Source: an uncultured Curtobacterium sp.
GTDB taxonomy: Bacteria > Actinomycetota > Actinomycetes > Actinomycetales > Microbacteriaceae
Assembly (NCBI GenBank): GCA_913774725.1
Contig: CAJYIG010000062.1
Span: 1-8,914, forward strand
Length of the DNA: 8,914 bases
Direction: 5' to 3'
The translations under genes and the position numbers were made by a program. This document shows positions 1 through 5,283 of this stretch, one piece after another. How positions within the stretch are numbered: position 1 is the first letter of the stretch; the number at the start of each line of letters is the position of its first letter. The notes beneath the pieces are model-generated. The model saw only the letters and a list, made by a program, of their open reading frames with translations, made no database searches and was not told the origin of the DNA.

Positions 1-892
1 TCATCACCGGTGTCGGTGTCGAGAAGACCGTCCGACCCTCACCATCCACGAACGCGATCGATCCGGCGGGTCCGTCCTCGACCTGCAGGCCGGGCGCGTG
101 GACCTTCCACCGGTACACCGGGTGTGACGATGTCGGAGCGGCGTCGAGGATCAGCGACTCCTTCACCCCGGCCGGGTACACCTGGTACGTCATGTCCGTG
201 CCCGGGAGCACGTCGTCGTAGGCAACCCCGTGCGATGCCGTCGCACCGGGCTGATCCGACGCATCGACCTGGTCCGCGGTGGGATGGTGTGCGTCTGCGT
301 CCCGTTCCCCGACGAGCTGGAACGACACCGACGCGCCCGTCGTCGAGGACGTCACCGAGTAGTCCGGCTGGTTCGAACCGGTCGACGCCGCGAACTCGGG
401 CTGCAGCGGGTGGTCCTGGACTGCGTACCCTCCGTCGTCCGTCTCCGACACCTTCGACGAGACACTCACCCAGTGCCCGGAGTCGTCCTTCACGTTCAAC
501 GGCACACGGGAGAGCTCCGCGACCTTCGTGCCGTTCGGGTTCGTCCAGGTGTTCTGGTACGTCGACCGCGACGTCAGCTCCGCCCCCTTCGCGATCCCCG
601 TCGTCGACGCACCCGCCGCCGGGTCCTGCGCTGCCGGAGCGGGGTCGTCCGGGTCACCCGTCGGGGTGGCCCTCGTCCGCAACGACGCGGGCGCCTGCAA
701 CCCGTCGGCCGACAGCGCCGAACCGGCGTGCACGTCGTCGGACTGCGACGTCGCCAACGCCGGCACGTCGGCCGGTGACTCGTGTGACACCGTGTCTGCC
801 TGCGCGGGCACCGCGACCAGCAGCTCAGCCACCAACGCGATCGTCATGGTCACCGACGCGAGCGTCCCGGCTCGCGCTACCCGTCCCCGCAT
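1..892 (-). CDS. Secreted RHS/DNRLRE-type large protein, N-terminal part (cut by left edge)
   Basis: An open frame of 297 codons runs off the left edge without a stop. ATG at 892-890 is the start: an in-frame TAG lies at 904-902 and a GGGGAG element lies 4 nt upstream. Residues 1-32 form a signal peptide (basic MRGRVARAG, hydrophobic core to about 28, likely cleavage after AQA at 30-32). Residues 33-100 are a low-complexity Ala/Asp/Pro/Ser region. From about 105 the sequence resembles the conserved N-terminal region of actinobacterial RHS/YD-repeat and DNRLRE proteins: a segment like 'STYQNTWTNPNGTKVAELS' at 110-128, then VPLNVKDDSGHWVSV, then GVAYDDVLPGTDMTYQV at 222-238 followed by GVKESLIL at 242-249. 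This identification comes from remembered family pattern. Such proteins are usually over 1500 residues, exported, and sometimes carry a C-terminal toxin; that part is outside the window, so a toxin role is untested. Leucine codon use differs from the neighbours (see findings). Confidence 0.72.
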   Translation of the reverse strand, partial: MRGRVARAGTLASVTMTIALVAELLVAVPAQADTVSHESPADVPALATSQSDDVHAGSALSADGLQAPASLRTRATPTGDPDDPAPAAQDPAAGASTTGIAKGAELTSRSTYQNTWTNPNGTKVAELSRVPLNVKDDSGHWVSVSSKVSETDDGGYAVQDHPLQPEFAASTGSNQPDYSVTSSTTGASVSFQLVGERDADAHHPTADQVDASDQPGATASHGVAYDDVLPGTDMTYQVYPAGVKESLILDAAPTSSHPVYRWKVHAPGLQVEDGPAGSIAFVDGEGRTVFSTPTPVM

Positions 893-989
893 GGGACTCC
901 CCTACTGCTCCGACCGGTTCGACACCGGCCCTGCTCCGCTCCCCTGGGAGAACGAAGACTGAGCGTAGGAACAGCGACACCCAGCCGGA

Positions 990-1022
990 CCATCGGTTCT
1001 GCCCCCCGTTCGGGGACGATGG
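990..1022. other. Imperfect stem-loop in the leader of the RHS-type gene
   Basis: The outer arms ccatcg (990-995) and cgatgg (1017-1022) are perfect complements. Inside them cccc (1004-1007) pairs with gggg (1012-1015) around a GTTC tetraloop, leaving an eight-base bulge on the left arm and a single base on the right. On the minus strand it would lie about 100 nt upstream of the start codon. It has no T-tract and could be a leader structure or a protein site. Short GC-rich stems are common by chance in this DNA. Confidence 0.3.
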
Positions 1023-1077
1023 GACGACCGGGGTACGGGCACGATCTGCCGCGCTGCGTGGACACGCCGACGAGCGA

Positions 1078-1107
1078 GAACCACTTCCGGCGTGGAACCG
1101 CTTCCGG
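1078..1107. repeat. Two 13-bp direct repeats, gaaccRcttccgg, 17 bp apart
   Basis: gaaccacttccgg at 1078-1090 recurs as gaaccgcttccgg at 1095-1107, with one mismatch in 13 and a start-to-start spacing of 17 bp. The second copy is partly self-complementary (GGAA-N4-TTCC). The pair sits in non-coding DNA about 190-215 bp upstream of the RHS-type gene start, a reasonable distance for a tandem regulator site. A regulatory role is inference. Confidence 0.35.
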
Positions 1108-1125
1108 GGTACGGCGTACAGGTGA

Positions 1126-1187
1126 GGCTTCACACAGGAAGCCGCCCCTCAGTGGGGAGTGGGGCGACGCCGGTCAGTTCGAACCGG
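1126..1187 (-). terminator. Cluster of three hairpins downstream of the IPGE-repeat gene
   Basis: Starting 15 nt past the stop of the upstream minus-strand gene there are three stem-loops in a row. ccggt (1170-1174) pairs with accgg (1183-1187) and contains the 8-bp palindrome gttcgaac at 1177-1184. cgcccc (1143-1148) pairs with ggggcg (1161-1166). ggcttc (1126-1131) pairs with gaagcc (1138-1143) around a six-base loop. No T-tract follows on either strand, so a classical Rho-independent terminator is not shown. Position and stem strength fit the GC-rich terminators of high-GC bacteria. Confidence 0.45.
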
Positions 1188-1201
1188 AGTCACCCCGTGC
1201 C

Positions 1202-1480
1202 TCACCCGTCCTTGTCGACGTAGTGGCCGGTCTCGCCGGTCGGGGTCGGCTCGGCCTCGCCGGGGATGTCCGACTCGACGTACTCGCCCTCGTCCGCGCC
1301 GCCAGCACCCTGGGGCCGCGCCTCACCGGGGATGTCGCTGGAGACGAACTCACCGGCGGGCTCGTGCGACTCGACGTGGTGCTCGCCGGGGATCTCGCTG
1401 TCCGTGAAGGCTCCGGCGCGGGTGTCGACGCCGTCCGCTCGTCCCTCGTCGCCGCGAGCCTGCTCGTGCTTGCCTGCCAT
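1202..1480 (-). CDS. Small acidic (D/E)IPGE-repeat protein, unknown function
   Basis: 92 residues. ATG at 1480-1478 is preceded by GGAGG seven nt upstream, one of the best ribosome binding sites in the window, which favours it over the longer upstream frame reaching 1600. The protein has no signal peptide or membrane segment and is strongly acidic (about 23 Asp/Glu against 6 Lys/Arg). It contains three copies of an 11-residue motif, G-[AE]-[FY]-[TV]-x-S-[DE]-I-P-G-E (GAFTDSEIPGE, GEFVSSDIPGE, GEYVESDIPGE), separated by Gly/Pro/His/Ala-rich spacers, and ends in a degenerate fourth copy, GHYVDKDG. It is probably cytosolic and largely disordered. It is divergent from the DUF4232 lipoprotein gene. 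I do not recognise a characterised family, and the regularly spaced acidic aromatic motif suggests ligand, metal or partner binding only as a guess. Confidence 0.75.
   Translation of the reverse strand: MAGKHEQARGDEGRADGVDTRAGAFTDSEIPGEHHVESHEPAGEFVSSDIPGEARPQGAGGADEGEYVESDIPGEAEPTPTGETGHYVDKDG
1256..1414 (-). repeat. Three diverged 33-bp in-frame repeats encoding the IPGE motif
   Basis: The 33-bp units lie at 1256-1288, 1322-1354 and 1382-1414, spaced 66 and 60 bp start to start. All begin on the plus strand with ctc(g/a)ccgggga. Divergence at the other positions, together with a preserved Ser-acidic-Ile-Pro-Gly-Glu core, suggests an old duplication held by selection on the protein. A fourth partial unit (GHYV) is at 1217-1228. 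Confidence 0.7.
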
Positions 1481-1551
1481 GTTCCGACCTCCGTCGCTCG
1501 TGTTCCTGGCTGTGACGCGAGTGTGCCCGTGACGACTGGACGCCGCCCGAG

Positions 1552-1559
1552 TCTCGAGA
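1552..1559. promoter_or_regulatory. Palindrome in the divergent region between the IPGE and DUF4232 genes
   Basis: tctcgaga is a perfect 8-bp palindrome, nested within a looser inverted pair (ccgc before it and gcgg after it). It lies in the 104-base region from which both the IPGE-repeat gene and the DUF4232 lipoprotein gene are read, so it could be a shared operator. I see no convincing -10 or -35 for either gene here. Confidence 0.25.
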
Positions 1560-1584
1560 GCGGGGCCGGGTGTTGCGTCGAGGC

Positions 1585-2268
1585 ATGCACCGCAGCACAC
1601 GTTCGTCCATCGTTCTCGCGAGCACCGTGGTCGTGCTCGCCCTCGCGCTCACCGGCTGTTCGTCGGGCGGTTCGGACACGGCGCCGACGGCCACCGAGAC
1701 CGTGACGGCCTCGGCCACCGCGTCGTCGTCCCCGTCGACTGCGTCGGCGGCACCGTCCTCGTCGTCGGCCCCGTCCTCGTCGTCGGCGTCGGGTGGATCG
1801 GCGGCTGGCGGGTCCGGCGGCGACGGTGGCCGGTGTGCCACCGAGTCGCTCACGGGCAGCATCGAGTCCGGCAGCGGTGGCGCTGCCGGCAGCACGTACG
1901 TTCACCTCGCGCTTCGCAACACCGGCTCCACGACCTGCACGCTGCAGGGCTGGCCCGGGGTCTCGTTCGTCGGCGGCGGCTCGGGTGAGCAGATCGGGGC
2001 GGCGGCCACCCGCGACGAGGCATCGGCGCACCCGACCGTGACGCTCGCACCCGGCGCAGCCGCCGTCGCGCCGCTGAAGATCACCCAGGCGGAGAACTAC
2101 CCGACGGCGAAGTGCGACCCGGTGGCCGCGGACGGGTTCCGCGTGTACCCGCCCGGGTCGACCGAGTCGCTGTTCGTGCGCGACTCCGGGGTCACCGCGT
2201 GCCGGTCGACCGATGCGGGTCTGCTGAGCGTGCAGGGGCTCGTGCCCGAGGGCCAGGCCGCGGACTGA
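1585..2268 (+). CDS. DUF4232 domain lipoprotein
   Basis: 227 residues from ATG 1585. A GTG at 1570 would add five residues, and neither start has a well-placed ribosome binding site, so the start is uncertain. Residues 1-24 are a lipoprotein signal (basic n-region, hydrophobic VVVLALAL) ending in lipobox L-T-G-C, giving lipidated Cys25. Residues 26-83 are a Ser/Ala/Thr/Gly/Pro linker that would hold the domain off the membrane. Residues 84-225 match DUF4232: Cys84, the 'LALRNTGSTTCTLQGWPGVSF' region at 108-128, IGAAATR at 137-143, TVTLAPGAAA at 151-160, Cys177, RVYPP at 186-190 and Cys206. The four cysteines after the lipidated one could form two disulfides. DUF4232 proteins are common exported actinobacterial lipoproteins of unknown function. 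The gene ends one base before the convergent stop of the serine-hydrolase-like gene, so no terminator fits between them. Confidence 0.88.
   Translation: MHRSTRSSIVLASTVVVLALALTGCSSGGSDTAPTATETVTASATASSSPSTASAAPSSSSAPSSSSASGGSAAGGSGGDGGRCATESLTGSIESGSGGAAGSTYVHLALRNTGSTTCTLQGWPGVSFVGGGSGEQIGAAATRDEASAHPTVTLAPGAAAVAPLKITQAENYPTAKCDPVAADGFRVYPPGSTESLFVRDSGVTACRSTDAGLLSVQGLVPEGQAAD
1753..1788 (+). repeat. 18-bp tandem duplication in the lipoprotein linker
   Basis: Two adjacent 18-bp units (1753-1770 and 1771-1788) differ only at the last base. They encode Pro-Ser-Ser-Ser-Ser-Ala twice in the low-complexity linker of the DUF4232 lipoprotein. Copy number could vary between strains by slippage, changing tether length without breaking the frame. 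Confidence 0.7.
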
Positions 2269-2269
2269 G

Positions 2270-3136
2270 TCAGCAGTACGAGGGGGCGTGCACGACCTCG
2301 AGCACCTCGGTGCCCAGGGTCCGCAGGGCCTCGACCACCGCGAGCCGCCGTTGCAGCGTCGCGTCGTCGAACGTCACCGTCACCGCGTAGCTCACCGACG
2401 AGCCCGGTCCGCGCAGGATGCCCGCCTCGGCCCGCACCCCCGTCGACGACCCCGTGACGACGACCGCCTGCAGGCCGTGGTCGAGCGCCCGGTGCGCGAG
2501 CGGGTCCAGGCCGAAGGCGCCGGCGACCAGGCTGAGGTCGCTCGCCAGCGAGAGCCACCCGAGCACCCGGTTCGACACCGGTTCGTCGACGACCTCGCCG
2601 AGCGCGAGACCGCGCATGAGCCACGCGAGCTCTCCCGCCGGCGCGACCGAGGCATCGGGAGCGTCGTCGGGGCCCCGGCGGTCCCGGACCCGGTCGATCA
2701 GCGCGGTCCGCTCGATGCCGAGCGCCTCGGCACGCTCGCGCACGGCGTCGATACCGACGGCGGAGAGCAGCGCGTTCGTGGCCCAGGCGTCCGCCGAGGC
2801 CCCGACGAGCGTCGCGAGGTCCGGGACCTGCATGGTCGACTCCTGCAGGAACTGCCACAGACCGGCGCCGGTCGCGGTGTCCCGGGCCATCCGCTGCAGC
2901 CGGTCGCCGTGCAGGCGGCCGTCCTCCAGCTGGGCGGCCGTCTCGATCAGGAGCAGCACCCGGCCGAGGCTCGCCACCGGCTGCACGAGTGTGTCGTCCA
3001 CGGCGAGCAGGGCCTTGCCGGTCGAGGTGTCGATGACCGAGGCACTGACGGACGCGCCGTCCCGTGCCAGCGCACCCAGTGCCTCCAGGCCGGCACTGAA
3101 CCGCTCGTCCGCACCCCCGCGGTGGCGGCCACGCAC
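2270..3136 (-). CDS. Class A beta-lactamase-fold serine hydrolase homologue, probably catalytically degenerate
   Basis: 288 residues from GTG 3136, the only available start in this frame, with no ribosome binding site. The overall order matches actinobacterial PenP-like serine hydrolases: DTSTGKALLAVDD (36-48), VASLGRVLLLIE (54-65), GLWQFLQ (92-98), DLATLVGASADAWATNALL (106-124), RVRDRRGP (149-156), LVAGAFGLDPLAH (203-215), VVVTGSSTGVRAEAGILRGP (225-244). The usual SxxK appears as S56-L-G-R59, so the catalytic lysine is arginine. The SDN position reads A115-D-A117. KTG reads V227-T-G. Only Ser56 and the TG remain, so it is probably not a working beta-lactamase or peptidase and may bind peptidoglycan-like ligands or be decaying. 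It follows the M13 peptidase on the same strand. A frameshift near 3164-3169 probably separates it from its true start at ATG 3215 (see findings). Confidence 0.75.
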   Translation of the reverse strand: MRGRHRGGADERFSAGLEALGALARDGASVSASVIDTSTGKALLAVDDTLVQPVASLGRVLLLIETAAQLEDGRLHGDRLQRMARDTATGAGLWQFLQESTMQVPDLATLVGASADAWATNALLSAVGIDAVRERAEALGIERTALIDRVRDRRGPDDAPDASVAPAGELAWLMRGLALGEVVDEPVSNRVLGWLSLASDLSLVAGAFGLDPLAHRALDHGLQAVVVTGSSTGVRAEAGILRGPGSSVSYAVTVTFDDATLQRRLAVVEALRTLGTEVLEVVHAPSYC

Positions 3137-3214
3137 GCGGACGGCGGGACGGACCGGTGTCGGCCCCCCGCTCCGCGCTCGGCTCGGACGACGGAGCCGC
3201 GTCCGGCTCGGTCA

Positions 3215-5179
3215 TCACCAGATCGCGACGCGCTCGGCGGGGTCGAGGTACATCGCGTCCGACTCGGTGACGCCGAAGGCCTCGTAGTAGCCGTCGATGT
3301 TCCGCACGATCTGGTTGCAGCGGAACTCGTTCGGCGAGTGCGGGTCGATGCTCAGCAGACGCGCTGCCTCCTCCGGGCGGATCGCCATCCGCCAGGCCTG
3401 CGCCCAGCTGAGGAAGAAGCGCTCGGCACCGGACAGGCCGTCGACGACCGGCGGCTCCTGGCCGTCGAGCGACAGCAGGTACGCCTTCCACGCGATCGAC
3501 AGCCCGCCGAGGTCGCCGATGTTCTCGCCGATGGTCAGCGCACCGTTGACGTGTCCGTCCGGGACCTCGGTCGGCACGAGCGCGTCGTACTGGGCGATGA
3601 GGGCCTTCGTGCGCTCCTCGAACGCCTGACGGTCGGCCTCGGTCCACCAGTTCTGCAGGCGGCCGTCGCCGTCGTACTGCGAGCCCTGGTCGTCGAAGCC
3701 GTGACCGATCTCGTGCCCGATGACGGCACCGATCGCACCGTAGTTCGCGGCCGCGTCACGCGAGGCCTCGAAGAACGGGAACTGCAGGATCGCCGCGGGG
3801 AACACGATCTCGTTGAAACCCGGGTTGTAGTACGCGTTGATCGTCTGCGGGGTCATGAACCACTCGTCGCGGTCGATCGGCTTGCCGATCTTGCCGAGCT
3901 CCCGGTCGACCTGGAAGCTCGCGGCGGCCCGGACGTTGCCGACCAGGTCGTCGGGGCTGACCGACAGGGCCGAGTAGTCGCGCCACTTCACCGGGTACCC
4001 GATCTTCGGCGTGAACTTGTCGAGCTTGTCGAGGGCCCGGGCGCGGGTCTCGTCGGTCATCCAGTCGAGGCCGGTGATGCTCTGCCGGTACGCCTCGACC
4101 AGGTTGGCGACGAGGTCGTCCATCTCGGCCTTCGACGTCTCGTCGAAGTGCTCCTGCACGTAGATGCGGCCGACCGCCTCGCCCATCGCGCCCTCGACCA
4201 GCGAGACGCCGCGCTTCCAGCGCTCGCGCTGCTTCGGGGCGCCGGTGAGCGCCGTGCCGTAGAACGAGAAGTTCGTCGCGGACATCGCGCTCGTCAGGTA
4301 CGCCGCCGAACCGCGGATGACCTGCCAGCGCAGCCAGTCCTTCCACGCGTCGAGCGGCTGCGAGCGGAGGAGCTCCGCGAGCCCGGTGATGAACGACGGC
4401 TCGCGCACGACGACGGTCTCGAACGCGCCGGCCGGCGCACCGATCGCCTGCCACCACAGGTGCAGGTCGGCGCCGTTCGCCAGCGCCGTCACCTCGTCCC
4501 AGGTCATCTTGTTGTAGGTCTTCTGGCTGTCGCGGGTGGTGACGTTGTCCCAGTGCACCGCGGCGAGCGCCGTCTCCAGCGCGATGACGGCCTCGGTGCT
4601 CTGCCCCGCGTCGGCGAAGCCCGCCAGCGGGAACATCGACGCGACGAACTCGCGGTACTTCGCGCGGATGTCGGCGAAGCGCTCCTCGCGGTAGTACGAC
4701 TCGTCCGGCAGCCCCAGGCCGGACTGCTCGAGGAACACGACGTACGACTCCGGGTCACCCGGGTCGTTGTCGACGAAGAGCTGGATGAACCCGGGCAGGC
4801 CCAGGCGCTCGAAGCGCCCGACCATCGCGATGACGTCGTCGGTCGTCTCGACGGCGTCGATCTCGCCGAGCAGCGGGTCGATCGGACCGGTGCCGAGAGC
4901 CTCGAGCCGCTCCTCGTCGGTGAAGGACGTGTAGAGGTCCCCGACCTTGCGCTCCTCGGTGCCGGGCTCGGCCTGCTGCGAGCGCTCGACGATCTCGCGC
5001 ACGGCGACCTCGGCGTCCTCGGCGAGCACCGTGAACGAGCCGTACCGGGCCTTGTCGTCGGGGATCGGCGTCTCGGCGATCCACGTCCCGTTGACGTGCC
5101 GGTAGAGGTCGTCCTGCGGGCGGACGTCCGGGTCGAGCTCGTCGGTGTGGATCCCTGAGGGGCGTGCGACGTCGGTCAT
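3215..5179 (-). CDS. pepO: M13 family zinc metallopeptidase (neprilysin/PepO-like endopeptidase)
   Basis: 654 residues, the usual length for bacterial M13 enzymes, which cleave short peptides. The N-terminal M13 domain starts with DLYRHVNGTWIAETPIPDDK (24-43). The catalytic domain shows NAYYNP (from Asn448) and FNEIVFPAAILQFPFF, followed by the zinc site H489-E-I-G-H493 with catalytic Glu490. The third ligand is Glu552 in ENIGDLGG, with conserved Asp556. The substrate-side motif PHSP is at 613-616, and the protein ends on Trp654 as family members do. There is no signal peptide or membrane anchor, so it is probably cytosolic, as reported for bacterial PepO-type enzymes. ATG 5179 was chosen over the upstream GTG because the extra residues are unlike the family; the nearest GGAG is only three nt away, but a -10-like element fits a leaderless start. 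Its stop overlaps an ATG at 3215 that probably opened the downstream gene. All catalytic residues are present. Confidence 0.93.
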   Translation of the reverse strand: MTDVARPSGIHTDELDPDVRPQDDLYRHVNGTWIAETPIPDDKARYGSFTVLAEDAEVAVREIVERSQQAEPGTEERKVGDLYTSFTDEERLEALGTGPIDPLLGEIDAVETTDDVIAMVGRFERLGLPGFIQLFVDNDPGDPESYVVFLEQSGLGLPDESYYREERFADIRAKYREFVASMFPLAGFADAGQSTEAVIALETALAAVHWDNVTTRDSQKTYNKMTWDEVTALANGADLHLWWQAIGAPAGAFETVVVREPSFITGLAELLRSQPLDAWKDWLRWQVIRGSAAYLTSAMSATNFSFYGTALTGAPKQRERWKRGVSLVEGAMGEAVGRIYVQEHFDETSKAEMDDLVANLVEAYRQSITGLDWMTDETRARALDKLDKFTPKIGYPVKWRDYSALSVSPDDLVGNVRAAASFQVDRELGKIGKPIDRDEWFMTPQTINAYYNPGFNEIVFPAAILQFPFFEASRDAAANYGAIGAVIGHEIGHGFDDQGSQYDGDGRLQNWWTEADRQAFEERTKALIAQYDALVPTEVPDGHVNGALTIGENIGDLGGLSIAWKAYLLSLDGQEPPVVDGLSGAERFFLSWAQAWRMAIRPEEAARLLSIDPHSPNEFRCNQIVRNIDGYYEAFGVTESDAMYLDPAERVAIW

Positions 5180-5186
5180 GCGCTCC

Positions 5187-5192
5187 ACGATA
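5187..5192 (-). promoter_or_regulatory. Candidate -10 element for a leaderless M13 peptidase mRNA
   Basis: TATCGT on the minus strand (5192-5187) matches four of six positions of the -10 consensus. It ends seven bases before the ATG at 5179, which would place the transcript start at or next to the start codon. A weak -35 (TGCACC, three of six) lies 17 bases further upstream. The only Shine-Dalgarno-like GGAG is three nt from the ATG, too close to be good, which supports a leaderless reading. Confidence 0.4.
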
Positions 5193-5194
5193 GC

Positions 5195-5245
5195 CACCGG
5201 CTCCCGGCCGGTGCAGAGGCCGGGACACCCTGGCTGCGGCACCGG
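5195..5245. promoter_or_regulatory. CACCGG/CCGGTG inverted repeat in the M13-permease divergent region
   Basis: caccgg (5195-5200) and ccggtg (5208-5213) form a perfect inverted repeat with a seven-base spacer. A further copy, gcaccgg, is at 5239-5245. The first pair sits exactly between the proposed -10 and -35 of the M13 gene, a classic place for a repressor to bind. The third copy lies 39 bases upstream of the permease start, so one regulator might act on both directions. The motif is GC-only apart from one A/T pair, so chance is a real alternative. Confidence 0.35.
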
Positions 5246-5283
5246 GGTTCGTGACCCGCGCCGAGATCGTGCAGAGTGCAGGC

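Larger units (their letters stand above)
893..1201. promoter_or_regulatory. Gene-free leader and intercistronic region upstream of the RHS-type gene
   Basis: About 310 bases with no credible gene: short frames here either overlap the RHS-type gene or have Arg/Pro/Ser-rich shadow composition. On the minus strand this should hold the promoter and 5' leader of the secreted protein. Visible elements are three stem-loops at 1126-1187, two near-identical 13-bp repeats at 1078-1107, an exact 11-bp repeat (ccggggtacgg) at 1028-1038 and 1104-1114, a stem-loop at 990-1022, and a small stem (ccggt/accgg) at 914-928. A weak minus-strand -10-like TACGCT lies at 967-962, but I see no matching -35, so no promoter is assigned. 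Confidence 0.45.

Noticed and set aside
370..379. ggttcgaacc, like a tRNA T-loop (also gttcgaac at 1177-1184)
   Set aside because: No acceptor, anticodon or D-arm structure is found around either site. The first lies inside coding sequence and the second inside a hairpin. They are simple palindromes.
10..1125. A 371-codon plus-strand frame
   Set aside because: Its composition is Arg/Pro/Ser/Thr shadow. The opposite strand carries a signal peptide, an upstream in-frame stop, a ribosome binding site and a recognisable protein family.
825..1133. A 102-codon minus-strand frame that would fill part of the gene-free stretch
   Set aside because: It overlaps the start of the RHS-type gene in another frame, has no good start signal, and shows no recognisable features.
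1256..1414. A CRISPR-like or satellite array
   Set aside because: Only three diverged units lie in frame inside a coding gene, and they are explained by protein motif repetition.
2288..5158. A 956-codon open frame on the plus strand
   Set aside because: It lies antisense to the M13 peptidase and hydrolase genes, and its translation is Arg/Val/Asp/Leu-rich without domains. It is a high-GC shadow of the real genes.
2270..5179. A possible peptidase-plus-lactamase resistance or defence cassette
   Set aside because: The M13 gene looks like ordinary housekeeping peptide turnover and the hydrolase lacks catalytic residues. No regulator, toxin or mobile element accompanies them.
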